Shown one piece after another: positions 1 through 9,177 of a stretch of DNA of 64,000 nt. Position numbers and translations under genes: made by a program. The stretch comes from Symbiobacteriaceae bacterium (lineage in GTDB: Bacteria > Bacillota > Sulfobacillia > Symbiobacteriales > Symbiobacteriaceae). Location: the NCBI GenBank assembly GCA_029239785.1, contig JARBUG010000018.1:20819-84818 (forward strand). The letters are read 5' to 3'. The number at the start of each line of letters is the position of its first letter. Position 1 is the first letter of the stretch. The notes below the pieces were generated by a model that did no database searches, had not been told where the DNA came from, and was given only the letters and a program-made list of their open reading frames with translations.

Positions 1-1036
1 TGCCCTGAAGCGGTCCGCCCAACCCGAGCAGCACCTCCACGTGGCGCAGGAGCAAATAGGCCCGCACAGGCATCTCGCCCTGGGCGTTGTAGGCGAAACT
101 GCCGTTCAAGAAGTTCTCGTCAACGGATGCAAAAATGTAGCCCCGGGAGGCCAGCAACTCGCCCAGATAGGCATACCCGGCGTCGGAGTAGTCTCCTGCC
201 GTATGGTTGCCGTGTACCATGAGCACCAGGGGGAACGGCCCCTCACCCTCCGGATACCAGACCCGACCGTTCAGCGGCACCGCTTCGCCGGTGAAGCCCC
301 AGAACCACCTGTAGTAGGAGGCTGCCACGCCCTTCGGCCCCGACCAAATCCGGGCGATGTCTACCGGTGCGGTGCGCAAATCGACAAGCTCACCGTACTC
401 GGGGCGCCGCCGGTCGGTCCCGCTCCCGTACGTGAGCGTTTTGACCGCGTACTTCCCAGGCAGCGTTGGGTCAGCGACCAAGGCTGGAGGCACATGGCCT
501 GCCATTGCCGAGTTCGTCATGGTCGGGCTGTAGAGCAGCCCCGCCAGGAGCCCCATGTTCAGGAGCAAACAGACCACGACTGCCAAAGCCCACACAGGCC
601 GCCAGCCCCGGCTCATGGCCAGGCCGAGGGCGGCGCCCAGCAGCGTCGGCAGGAGCGGCACAATCACCGCAAGGCCAAGCATGGCCGGTTTCGTCGGCAA
701 TCCGCCCATGATCAATCCACCCACACAACCGACGAACAGGCCGGTCACCAGCCCGGTCAGGGCGCCCGCCCGGGTGGCCCTGGCCCGCCACAACGGCCGC
801 CGCCGAAGCAGCAGCATCGTCAGGGCCGCAACGGCGCCAAAAAGCAGTTCAAACACCAGGGAAATCAGCGCCACACCCAGCAAAGCCAGAACCACGACCA
901 CCAAGGAATCCAGCAGCGGCCCCAGGCCGTAGAAACTGGCCCGACCCGCCTGCCACATGAGCAGCAGCATTGTCAGCGCAGCGCCCGCCAGGGCGCCCTT
1001 CCAACCCGTCGGCAACGTTCTCCAAAGACGCTTCAT
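1..1036 (-). CDS. Membrane-anchored alpha/beta hydrolase, partial (3' end outside window)
   Basis: The reading frame starts at the ATG at 1036 (MKRLWRTLP), preceded by GGGAGGAC, and stays open to the window edge, so about 345 codons of the N-terminal part are present. The first 170 or so residues contain several hydrophobic segments that look like five or six membrane helices. A soluble part follows, with the beta-strand and oxyanion signature PLVLMVHGNHTAGDY and then GYIFASVDENF. That resembles the dienelactone-hydrolase/chlorophyllase-like esterase branch of the alpha/beta hydrolase fold. The nucleophile elbow and the rest of the triad lie beyond the window. The substrate cannot be deduced. 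The gene is divergent from the deoxynucleoside kinase pair. Confidence 0.75.
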   Translation of the reverse strand, partial: MKRLWRTLPTGWKGALAGAALTMLLLMWQAGRASFYGLGPLLDSLVVVVLALLGVALISLVFELLFGAVAALTMLLLRRRPLWRARATRAGALTGLVTGLFVGCVGGLIMGGLPTKPAMLGLAVIVPLLPTLLGAALGLAMSRGWRPVWALAVVVCLLLNMGLLAGLLYSPTMTNSAMAGHVPPALVADPTLPGKYAVKTLTYGSGTDRRRPEYGELVDLRTAPVDIARIWSGPKGVAASYYRWFWGFTGEAVPLNGRVWYPEGEGPFPLVLMVHGNHTAGDYSDAGYAYLGELLASRGYIFASVDENFLNGSFAYNAQGEMPVRAYLLLRHVEVLLGLGGPLQG

Positions 1037-1308
1037 ACCAAGTCCTCCCGGTGTGCGCCATCCCCGGCGCACCCGACATATGTGACGTGTGCGGCGACCG
1101 AATTGCTTTCGTAGTAAGGAAAATGTAAACTACAACATTCAACTGACCAGACCCGGCAAGTTTTGTATCTTCAGAGGCAGGATTTTAAGGGTCCCGTCGC
1201 GTATTCTTACACGTGGCCGCTAGATATGTGGTCTGTAATCTGACTGTGCCCCCCATATGTAGGGGGAGTGTTGTGTGAAGTCAGACAGGCGTTTGAGGAG
1301 GCTTACTC
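1037..1308. other. Intergenic region between divergent genes
   Basis: This 270-base spacer separates the hydrolase from the divergent kinase pair. It should hold both promoters, but I could not place a convincing -35/-10 pair. A small CCCCC/GGGGG hairpin lies near 1251-1267, just before the kinase ribosome binding site. No gene is visible in it. Confidence 0.5.
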
Positions 1309-1938
1309 TTGTTTATCACCATCGAGGGCGTCATCGGGGTAGGCAAGACCACCGTTACCCGACTGCTCACCGAAGCCCTTCATGGAGAGACCCTCTTTGA
1401 GATCGTCGAGGAGAACCCGTTTCTCAAGGACTTCTACACCGACCGCGACGCCTGGGCGCTCCAAACCGAAACCTTCTTTCTGCTGAACCGGGTGAAGCAA
1501 CTGGAAGACGTGGCCAAGCGCCTGAAGGCCGGCGCCACCGTTGTTTCGGACTACAACCTCATGAAAAACCGCATTTTCGCCGGGCTGACCCTGACCGGCG
1601 TCAAGCGCGACAAGTACATGCAGCTCTTCGCCATTCTCACATCCGACCTGCCCAAGGCCGACATGGTCATCTACCTCAAGGCGGACCACACCACCGTCAT
1701 GGAGCGCATCCGCCGCCGCAACCGGTCGTTCGAGCGGAACATGGACCCCGACTACATCCGCCGGCTGGCGGCCGAGTACGAAATCTACTTCGCCGAACCG
1801 GAAGCCTACTTCGGCACCACACCCATTCTGACTGTCGATACCAACAACCTCGATCTGGTCAGCAGCGCCGCCGACAAGCAGAGTTTCATCGACCAGGTGC
1901 ACCAGGCCATCGGTAAGGCCTGTGCTCGCACGGCTTAA
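1309..1938 (+). CDS. Deoxynucleoside kinase (dGK/dAK family), first paralogue
   Basis: This 209-residue protein belongs to the deoxynucleoside monophosphate-forming salvage kinases (dCK/dGK family). It would phosphorylate purine deoxynucleosides with ATP in the cytoplasm. The Walker A motif GVIGVGKTT sits at residues 7-15. The EENPFLKDFY segment near 38-47 and the RRRNR lid near 140 are typical of the family. A TTG start is chosen because GAGGAGG lies about 8 bases upstream and the protein then begins directly with the first beta strand (MFITIEG). The second paralogue follows 21 bases downstream, so the two form an operon. In lactobacilli such paired genes encode a heterodimeric kinase. Whether this pair is heterodimeric is an inference. 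Confidence 0.9.
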   Translation: MFITIEGVIGVGKTTVTRLLTEALHGETLFEIVEENPFLKDFYTDRDAWALQTETFFLLNRVKQLEDVAKRLKAGATVVSDYNLMKNRIFAGLTLTGVKRDKYMQLFAILTSDLPKADMVIYLKADHTTVMERIRRRNRSFERNMDPDYIRRLAAEYEIYFAEPEAYFGTTPILTVDTNNLDLVSSAADKQSFIDQVHQAIGKACARTA

Positions 1939-1959
1939 GAGGGAAAGGGAGGCGCCTAC

Positions 1960-2637
1960 ATGTTTCGGATCACCAATGCGCACTTGCGCCCGGAGCCGCG
2001 CGACTACTCGTTCGTTACCGTTATCGGCAACGTCGGTGCCGGTAAGTCGACGCTGACCCGTGAACTCTCCTCCAGGCTCGGCTTTGACGCCAGCTACGAA
2101 CGAGTCGCCAACAACCCCTACCTGAGCGACTTCTACGCCGACCAGGCCGCCTGGGGCTTCCACCTGCAGATTTACTTCCTGGGCCAGCGTTATAAGGATA
2201 TCGTCGACATTCAGGATGCGGCCCGCGACCACATTCAGGACCGCTCCATTTATGAAGATGTCGAGATCTTCGCCCGTGCCCTGCACGACACGGGGAAGAT
2301 GGCCGACCGCGATTTCCAAACCTACCACGACCTGTTCCACAACATGGTCGATCATCTGATTCGGCCCGACCTGGCCATCTACCTGACCGGCAGCCTCGAC
2401 ACCATCCTCAAGCGGATCGCCTCCCGCGGCCGCGAGTCGGAGAAGGCCGTGCCCGCCGCCTATTGGGCCGAGCTGCACACCCGCTACGAGCGTTTTATCA
2501 GCGGGTATACCCAATCGCCAATCCTCTGGGTCGATATCGACCGGTTTGATATGTATAAGCATCCTGAGCATCTTGAAATGCTGGCCGCCGAAGTCCGCCA
2601 TTTCCTGGCACAGAAGAATTCGCTGGCGGCGGGGTAG
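1960..2637 (+). CDS. Deoxynucleoside kinase (dGK/dAK family), second paralogue
   Basis: This 225-residue paralogue of the preceding kinase carries the Walker A motif GNVGAGKST (about residues 24-32), the ERVANNPYLSDFY substrate-site segment and DRSIYEDVEIFA, which resembles the conserved DRS/ERS motif of deoxyadenosine/deoxyguanosine kinases. The ATG follows a GGGAGG site. The N-terminus is about 17 residues longer than in the first paralogue. It is co-transcribed with that gene. The two differ in the DRS segment (VVSDYNLMKN in the first, DRSIYEDVE here), which suggests different base specificities. I cannot assign which is the deoxyadenosine enzyme and which the deoxyguanosine enzyme. Confidence 0.9.
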   Translation: MFRITNAHLRPEPRDYSFVTVIGNVGAGKSTLTRELSSRLGFDASYERVANNPYLSDFYADQAAWGFHLQIYFLGQRYKDIVDIQDAARDHIQDRSIYEDVEIFARALHDTGKMADRDFQTYHDLFHNMVDHLIRPDLAIYLTGSLDTILKRIASRGRESEKAVPAAYWAELHTRYERFISGYTQSPILWVDIDRFDMYKHPEHLEMLAAEVRHFLAQKNSLAAG

Positions 2638-2713
2638 GTCGCGGTCCGACAGGTGGTCCGAAGGACCTTCGTAAGGCAAGCAGATCGCGGTCGATGGGGG
2701 AAGGGGAGTCGCC

Positions 2714-3289
2714 ATGTTGACGGTACTGCTGCAGAGCGCTGTGCTGCTCATTCTCGGACAGTTGTTGCTGGGCGCCGTTGGCTACGTGGTGCCGCAGGGG
2801 CTGGCCTGGCTTGGCCTGCCGCTGTGGATCTTCCTGTTCTGGCTGATTCTCCGGGTCGCCCGCGTCCTGCGGGCCGAAATGGAGAAGAAGGGCCTGCAGC
2901 GCCATCCCGTGGTTCCCTGGCAGATGGCGGCCTGGGCCGTTCTGCTCTGGCAGTGGCCGTCCGTCATCCTGCTGCCGAAAGGCACTTTCGTACCGGGGGT
3001 CCTGGGTCAGATTTGGAATGGCGTCATGCTGCCCGTGCAGGGCACCGTCGGCCTCGTGAGCGAGGCGGCCGGTACGGCGCTGGGGCCGTGGCTATGGATG
3101 GCCGTGGTACTGGAAGCGCTGATTTTCGGGCTGATCGTCGGGCGCCCACTGGCGACCGTCCTGCCCGGCGTAAGGCAGGCAGCCGAACTCCCGCAGCGCC
3201 AGGTGGCGGCGGCGGGCGGCTGGGCGCCGGCCCGGACGCTGAAGGATGTCCGCGGAAAGCGGCACCACACGCCGCCCAAAAAACGATAA
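2714..3289 (+). CDS. Hypothetical membrane protein
   Basis: This 191-residue protein has no function I recognise. It has about four hydrophobic segments: residues 5-25, 32-48, 72-95 and 125-150. It ends in a basic, glutamine- and lysine-rich cytoplasmic tail (TPPKKR). The ATG at 2714 follows a GGGGAAGGGG purine stretch. It lies 76 bases downstream of the kinase pair and is followed by a strong terminator, so it may be the last gene of that unit or may have its own promoter. Confidence 0.65.
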   Translation: MLTVLLQSAVLLILGQLLLGAVGYVVPQGLAWLGLPLWIFLFWLILRVARVLRAEMEKKGLQRHPVVPWQMAAWAVLLWQWPSVILLPKGTFVPGVLGQIWNGVMLPVQGTVGLVSEAAGTALGPWLWMAVVLEALIFGLIVGRPLATVLPGVRQAAELPQRQVAAAGGWAPARTLKDVRGKRHHTPPKKR

Positions 3290-3296
3290 CCACAGC

Positions 3297-3334
3297 AGGC
3301 GCCCGGGTCGGAAACGATCGGGGCGCCTTTTTTT
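3297..3334 (+). terminator. Rho-independent terminator after the membrane-protein gene
   Basis: The arms AGGCGCCC (3297-3304) and GGGCGCCT (3321-3328) form an 8-bp stem, followed by a run of seven T at 3328-3334. It lies directly after the gene ending at 3289. Confidence 0.85.
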
Positions 3335-3462
3335 ACCCAGCGAACATGCGTATAACCCACGGGTAAAAAGGGGAATTGGGAATAATTGGGGAATCCCCTC
3401 TGTGTTGCACTCGCAGAGCGTTCTTGGGGGGACGCAGCGAGACTGTTTTGGGGGGGAGTACC

Positions 3463-4227
3463 ATGAGCCCTGTGGAGCGGAGACCGAATGAGCGGGCCAT
3501 GCACGAGACCTTTCTGGTCATTAAGGCCACGCCGGCCGACATGGGGAGCCGGCCGCTCAACGGCCCCTTTGCCACGCCGGACATTACCGTGGGCCCCGAC
3601 GGGCGCCCGCGGGTGGTGGTCTGGAACCTGGGCACTCGCCCGGTGGAGGGGGTTGTGACCGAGTTCGCGGCCGTACCGGCGGGCCAGCCCATCAAGCCCG
3701 AAAACTGCAAACCGGTCGGCATGGGGAATGTGGCCAACATTCCCGCCAACAGCTCTGTGACCGTCACCTGCCAGGCCATATGGGCGAGAACCTCGCCGGC
3801 CGACGTGCTTGTGGTCACCACGTATCACCCGGACCTGGACCCGGTCAAGGCGGCCTGTGACCCGCTGGCTGACCGGCACGTCGGGCAGATGAACTATGCC
3901 TGGGCCGGCGCCTGGGAAGGCAAGTGCGGCGGGGCCGCGGGCTTCAAGGTGCGGGTGGAAATCCGCCCGGCCAACAAGGGGCTCTTCCGGGTGCGGCTCT
4001 TCCAGTCGATTGAAGGGCGCATGCCCGGCAATCCGCAGGTCGACCGGATCATGGCGCCCAACGGCGTCCAGTTCCGCTGGCTGGAGATCACGTCCACAAG
4101 GCGTGACGACTGGGAAATGATCATGCAGGACAACGGCCGCATGTCGATGCGCCTGCGCAGCCGCCTTCTGGATGGGACAAACAAGCCTGACACCGAGGTG
4201 ACGGGCGGCATCGAGCGGGTCGGGTAA
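3463..4227 (+). CDS. Hypothetical protein with Ig-like N-terminal region
   Basis: A 254-residue soluble protein with no recognisable function. The ATG at 3463 is chosen because GGGGGGAG lies 5-12 bases upstream; upstream in-frame codons have no such site. Residues about 30-125 read like a beta-sandwich (ITVGPDGRPRVVVWNLGTRPV, then SSVTVTCQAIWA), similar to CARDB or Ig-like modules that follow a carrier or surface protein. The C-terminal half is also beta-rich. No signal peptide or membrane helix is visible, so if it is an adhesion-like module it is not exported by a standard route. Confidence 0.6.
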   Translation: MSPVERRPNERAMHETFLVIKATPADMGSRPLNGPFATPDITVGPDGRPRVVVWNLGTRPVEGVVTEFAAVPAGQPIKPENCKPVGMGNVANIPANSSVTVTCQAIWARTSPADVLVVTTYHPDLDPVKAACDPLADRHVGQMNYAWAGAWEGKCGGAAGFKVRVEIRPANKGLFRVRLFQSIEGRMPGNPQVDRIMAPNGVQFRWLEITSTRRDDWEMIMQDNGRMSMRLRSRLLDGTNKPDTEVTGGIERVG

Positions 4228-4275
4228 AGGAACTGAGGCAATACGAAACCTGGAGCGGGCTGCGTAAATAAAACA

Positions 4276-4312
4276 GAGCACCCTGTGCCACAAGTGTGGG
4301 CACAGGGTGCTC
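4276..4312 (+). terminator. Terminator between convergent genes
   Basis: Perfect 14-bp stem: GAGCACCCTGTGCC (4276-4289) pairs with GGCACAGGGTGCTC (4299-4312) around a 9-base loop. The flank is CTTCTTCG, so the T-run is weak. It lies 49 bases after the stop of the preceding gene. Confidence 0.75.
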
Positions 4313-4337
4313 TTCTTCGCGTGGGACATTATTTGGC

Positions 4338-4732
4338 CACGGATTTCACGGACCTGCACGGATTAACGCCGTTCTCCAGTCTGGTTACTGGGGTTCCCAA
4401 GGCCGGGCAAACCCCTGCGAGTACTGATTACACAGATACCCAGGAAGTCGTTCCATGCCAATAATATACATTATGACCAAGAACGATATATCCCGGTGTC
4501 AGTGTCATCTCCCAAGAAAATCCGGATTCCGGAAACTTTTCTGCCGCAGATGACGCAGATCGCGCAGATACCATGAGAGTCTATCCAGGTCACCAATGAC
4601 AAAGTTGGCTGGATCGTTTACCCAGTATCTGCGGCATCTGCGTCATCTGCGGCAAAAATAGAGTCACGACTCACAAACCAGGTACCCTGACTGGAAGGCC
4701 AGGGCAATCCGTGCATCTCCGTGAAATCCGTG
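4338..4732. repeat. Nested inverted-repeat element built from 9-nt units
   Basis: Outer arms lie at 4338-4364 and 4706-4732 and are inverted copies with two mismatches in 27. They consist of CACGGATTT, CACGGACCTG and CACGGATT units. Inner arms lie at 4542-4570 and 4626-4654, inverted with two mismatches in 29, and consist of GCAGATGAC, GCAGATCGC and GCAGATA units. The two palindromes are concentric. The interior shows no open reading frame. The right outer arm lies inside the 3' end of the phosphatase gene. The element accounts for the 440-base gap between genes. Confidence 0.85.
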
Positions 4733-5357
4733 ACGAAAAAACTGACTTCAACTGATGGGCGATCTCTCGGCGTCGAAGCAGACCTTCAGGCGCATGTCGC
4801 TGAGTTGGAGGGCTTCTCGCCCATCGCCGCCCCACCGGCGCCAAGTAACCAACCCACCGCCTCACCAGGTCGGCGGCTACATAATCCGGCTCCACATGCC
4901 CCCAGCCCGCCCGATGCTCCCCCAGGCTGCCCTCGCCCCACCCGGTCCGCACCAGTACCTTGACGGCGCCCACAGCGTGCGCCGCTAACATATCCGTCCC
5001 GCCCACGTCACCGACTACCGCACACCTGGACAAGTCCAGCCCGTGCTCAGCCGCCGCCCGCTGCAACATGCCGGGCCGGGGCTTACGGCACTCACACCGG
5101 TCATCCGGATGATGCGGACACACATAGGCCCCGTTTAGCCCGTAGCCTGCGAACTCAGCCTGGAAATCCGCCTCGGTCGCATTGCCGAGGCTAATCTGCC
5201 ATTGGTTTGTGAAGGCAAACACCTTCACTCCCGCTGCCCGGAGCCGCTGCACCGCCGCAAGCGCCCCCTCGTACGGCACAAAGTCCCGCGGGTGGATAAA
5301 TTGTCCGGTGCCGCCAATGGTGCCATCTCGGTCGAGGAACACGGCCTGCAAGTTCAT
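4671..5357 (-). CDS. HAD-family phosphatase, GmhB/HisB-N type
   Basis: The protein carries the HAD motif I FLDRDGTIGG (nucleophile D9, acid D11). A cysteine/histidine loop, CPHHPDDRCECRKPRPG, matches the zinc-binding loop of heptose-1,7-bisphosphate and histidinol phosphatases. Motif III/IV is VVGDVGGTD. It should dephosphorylate a small phosphorylated sugar or amino-alcohol; the exact substrate is unknown. The ATG at 5357 is chosen over an upstream codon because GGGAGGGG sits just before it. The conserved fold appears to end around residue 180. The last 40 or so residues are low-complexity and arginine-rich and run into the right arm of the neighbouring repeat element, so the C-terminus was probably replaced or extended by that insertion. 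Confidence 0.85.
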   Translation of the reverse strand: MNLQAVFLDRDGTIGGTGQFIHPRDFVPYEGALAAVQRLRAAGVKVFAFTNQWQISLGNATEADFQAEFAGYGLNGAYVCPHHPDDRCECRKPRPGMLQRAAAEHGLDLSRCAVVGDVGGTDMLAAHAVGAVKVLVRTGWGEGSLGEHRAGWGHVEPDYVAADLVRRWVGYLAPVGRRWARSPPTQRHAPEGLLRRREIAHQLKSVFSSRISRRCTDCPGLPVRVPGL

Positions 5358-5396
5358 GGCAAATCCCCTCCCTGACTGTTCGATACGACGCATAAA

Positions 5397-5425
5397 GGCC
5401 GCCGCCCTGCGAGAGGGCGGCGGCC
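5397..5425 (-). terminator. Terminator after the decarboxylase small-subunit gene
   Basis: The arms at 5397-5408 and 5414-5425 form a perfect 12-bp GC-rich stem with a 5-base loop. On the minus strand it is followed by TTTATG. It separates the sodium-pump genes from the phosphatase gene, whose start lies 40 bases further on. Confidence 0.75.
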
Positions 5426-5441
5426 GTCGTTAAAACCAACT

Positions 5442-5588
5442 TTACTTATCGTCTTTCTTCATATCAGGCAACCGGGAGAGACCGGCGGCCAGCAACCAGA
5501 ACAGCGCCATGGTCAGGAACATAAACGGTGTCGCAACAACCATCACCACGAGCGACTTATAGAAAGCGTCCATGTTTGCGTGGAACAT
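5442..5588 (-). CDS. Small membrane subunit, oxaloacetate-decarboxylase gamma-like (48 aa)
   Basis: This 48-codon gene starts at the ATG at 5588 (MFHANMDAFYKSLVVMVV) and ends with PDMKKDDK. It has one membrane helix (about residues 13-38) and a short charged tail, the layout of the gamma/OadG subunits of sodium-translocating decarboxylases. It begins 13 bases after the beta-subunit stop, with a GGGGGTGA ribosome binding site overlapping the intergenic stretch, so it is co-transcribed and probably translationally coupled. It is shorter than most OadG proteins (usually about 80-100 residues). Gamma identity rests on context plus architecture, because sequence conservation in this family is poor. 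Confidence 0.7.
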   Translation of the reverse strand: MFHANMDAFYKSLVVMVVATPFMFLTMALFWLLAAGLSRLPDMKKDDK

Positions 5589-5601
5589 CGCCAATCACCC
5601 C

Positions 5602-6738
5602 CTAACCCAGCAGGGCCAGAATCAGGCCGCCTGCCATAATTGACGCAATCTGGCCGGACACGTTGGCGCCTACCGCATGCATGATCAGGTAGTTGCCCGG
5701 ATCTTCCTTCTGGGCCATCTTCGCGATCACCCGGGCCGACATGGGGAAGGCGGAAATGCCCGTCGCGCCAAGCATCGGGTTGACCTTCCGCTTCAGGAAC
5801 AGGTTCAGGAACTTGGCGAAGAGCACGCCGCCGGCGGTGTCGAACACGAAGGCGACGATGCCGAGCAGCAGAATGCCGAGGGTCTGGAAGTTCAAGAAGT
5901 TCGCGGCCTGCATCGTCGAACCGATGGTGATGCCGAGCAGCAAGGTCACGATGTTGGCCATTTCGGTCTGGGCGGTCTTGGAGAGGCGCTCCAGGCCGGT
6001 CGCCTCACGCAGCAGGTTGCCGAACATGAGGGCGCCCAGCAGGGCCACCGAAGCGGGCACCAGCAAGCCGGCCACCACGGTCACGAGAATCGGGAAGAGA
6101 ATCTTGGTCAGCTTGCTGACCGGGCGCCCGCCGTCGTAGACCATGCGGATCTTCCGCTCGTTCTTGGTGGTCAGCGCCCGAATGACCGGGGGCTGAATCA
6201 ACGGAACGAGCGACATGTATGTGTACGCTGCCACTGTCAATGGACCGAGCATGTGCGGGGCGAACCGCGAGGCGACGAAGATCGTCGTCGGGCCGTCGGC
6301 TGCACCGATGATGCCGATGGAGGCCGCTTCCTTGATATCGAAGCCGAGCAGCGCCGCCACGGCGATGGTGGCAAAGACGCCAAACTGGGCTGCCGCACCG
6401 AAGAGCATCATCCAGGGCATGGAGAGCAGCGGAGTGAAGTCGCACATGGCGCCGACCGCCACAAAGATCAGAACCGGAAAGAGCTCCGTTTGAATGCCGG
6501 CGTGCTCCAAAATGGTGAGCCAGCCGTGCGACCCGATCGCCGCCGAGAAGGGAATGTTGGCCATAATACAGCCGAAACCGACCGGGGCCAGCAGCAGGGG
6601 CTCGTACTCCTTGGCGATCGCCAGATAAATCAGGACGCATCCGACCAGAATCATGACGGCCTGCTGCCACTGGAAGCTGAGAATCCCCTGGAACAGATCG
6701 GCATAGTGCATGTTGCGTAGCATGTCAAGAACGATCAT
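5602..6738 (-). CDS. Sodium-translocating decarboxylase, beta subunit
   Basis: A 378-residue polytopic protein of the OadB/GcdB/MmdB family, the membrane subunit that couples decarboxylation of carboxybiotin to sodium export. Family hallmarks visible include GAADGPTTIFVASRFAP in the middle, NVSGQIASIMAGG at the C-terminus and GATGISAFPMSARV. The ATG at 6738 follows AAGAGGTGA. The carboxyltransferase (alpha) and biotin carrier subunits are not in this window, so the decarboxylase type (oxaloacetate, methylmalonyl-CoA or glutaconyl-CoA) cannot be named. The small subunit follows directly. The promoter carries a 16-bp palindrome over its -10. Confidence 0.93.
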   Translation of the reverse strand: MIVLDMLRNMHYADLFQGILSFQWQQAVMILVGCVLIYLAIAKEYEPLLLAPVGFGCIMANIPFSAAIGSHGWLTILEHAGIQTELFPVLIFVAVGAMCDFTPLLSMPWMMLFGAAAQFGVFATIAVAALLGFDIKEAASIGIIGAADGPTTIFVASRFAPHMLGPLTVAAYTYMSLVPLIQPPVIRALTTKNERKIRMVYDGGRPVSKLTKILFPILVTVVAGLLVPASVALLGALMFGNLLREATGLERLSKTAQTEMANIVTLLLGITIGSTMQAANFLNFQTLGILLLGIVAFVFDTAGGVLFAKFLNLFLKRKVNPMLGATGISAFPMSARVIAKMAQKEDPGNYLIMHAVGANVSGQIASIMAGGLILALLG

Positions 6739-6759
6739 GTTGTCACCTCTTGCCCAACT

Positions 6760-6795
6760 GAGGTATTAATACCTCCCGAGTTATGGTACTGCCAA
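6760..6795 (-). promoter_or_regulatory. Promoter of the sodium-pump operon with palindromic operator
   Basis: On the minus strand, TTGGCA (6795-6790) and TATTAA (6771-6766) are separated by 18 bases, as in a sigma-A promoter. The -10 lies inside a perfect 16-bp palindrome, GAGGTATTAATACCTC (6760-6775), which ends 22 bases before the start codon. A repressor bound there would block RNA polymerase. The regulator is unknown. Confidence 0.6.
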
Positions 6796-6932
6796 TTTCC
6801 TTCCTATGGGAGGCACCAAAAAGGCCATCCTGCACACTCTTAAGTCTATCTTGGTGTAGGCATGCCTGTAAGTGTCAGTTACGCAGATGACGGGTATAAG
6901 TTGTGCTTTTGATGAGTAACCTACCGGTTGGT

Positions 6933-6976
6933 CAGGCGGTTCCGTCGGGCTCTACCCCGCGGGCCGCCTGTTTATT
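6933..6976 (+). terminator. Orphan terminator-like hairpin upstream of groES
   Basis: CAGGCGG (6933-6939) pairs with CCGCCTG (6964-6970), followed by TTTATT. No gene on the plus strand ends nearby: the neighbour upstream is transcribed away. It could end an untranslated small RNA, or terminate antisense transcription from the decarboxylase region. Confidence 0.45.
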
Positions 6977-7049
6977 GTGCCCGTCCGTTATGGTGTCATG
7001 GCTGGGCTTTCATGGGGGGCAAACGCGCGAAAATGTGGGGCATTGGGTC

Positions 7050-7078
7050 TTGACTCCCATGACTCGGTTTCATATCAT
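7050..7078 (+). promoter_or_regulatory. groESL promoter
   Basis: TTGACT (7050-7055) and TATCAT (7073-7078) with 17-base spacing fit a sigma-A promoter. The CIRCE operator begins 10 bases downstream, at the expected start of transcription. Confidence 0.85.
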
Positions 7079-7088
7079 AAGGATGGTG

Positions 7089-7115
7089 TTAGCACTCAGT
7101 ACAAGCGAGTGCTAA
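7089..7115 (+). promoter_or_regulatory. CIRCE operator (HrcA site)
   Basis: Perfect TTAGCACTC-N9-GAGTGCTAA at 7089-7115, identical to the consensus CIRCE inverted repeat. HrcA binding here would repress groESL except under heat stress. hrcA itself is not in the window. Confidence 0.97.
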
Positions 7116-7156
7116 CAAATATCTCAGAGATCTCGTCGAGGAGGGACTCCACCCAG

Positions 7157-7450
7157 ATGAACATCAAGCCGTTGGGCTCTCGAGTGGTCATCAAGGCGCT
7201 CGAGAAGGAAGAGCGCACGAAGAGCGGCATTCTGCTGCCCGACACCGCCAAGGAGAAGCCCCAGCAGGGTAAGGTCGTCGCTGTCGGCCCGGGCCGCGTG
7301 CTCGACACGGGCGCCAAGTCTGCGCTGGAAGTCAAGGAAGGCGACACGGTCATCTTCTCCAAGTACTCTGGCACGGAAGTCAAGGTTGACGGCGAAGAGT
7401 ACATCATCCTGGACGGCGAGCGCGACATTCTCGCCATCGTTCAGGGCTAA
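7157..7450 (+). CDS. groES: Co-chaperonin GroES
   Basis: This 97-residue protein starts [15 protein letters not shown] and has the normal GroES length. The mobile-loop region is [21 protein letters not shown] and the beta-barrel end is [14 protein letters not shown]. It forms the heptameric lid of the GroEL chamber. The ATG at 7157 follows GAGGAGGG. It is the first gene of the CIRCE-controlled operon; groEL follows after 20 bases. Confidence 0.98.
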   Translation: MNIKPLGSRVVIKALEKEERTKSGILLPDTAKEKPQQGKVVAVGPGRVLDTGAKSALEVKEGDTVIFSKYSGTEVKVDGEEYIILDGERDILAIVQG

Positions 7451-7464
7451 TCCCAGGGAGGTAA

Positions 7465-9111
<1,647 letters not shown>

Positions 9112-9134
9112 GTCTGCGTCACCTACGCAGAAAG

Positions 9135-9165
9135 GGGTCCCCGGCGGTCAGACCGCCGGGGACCC
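9135..9165. terminator. Bidirectional terminator between groEL and doxX
   Basis: Perfect 14-bp stem: 9135-9148 (GGGTCCCCGGCGGT) pairs with 9152-9165 around a 3-base loop. It sits between the convergent stops of groEL and the DoxX gene and can serve both. Confidence 0.85.
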
Positions 9166-9177
9166 TTACTTGTTTAT

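Noticed and set aside
41..1114. Long plus-strand frame rich in His, Gln, Pro and Arg
   Set aside because: It is antisense to the membrane hydrolase, which has a good ribosome binding site, membrane helices and a recognisable fold. The plus frame has low-complexity composition typical of a shadow in high-GC DNA.
7040..7115. In-frame starts upstream of GroES
   Set aside because: They lie within the promoter and CIRCE operator; MNIKPLG at 7157 has the ribosome binding site and matches the family N-terminus.
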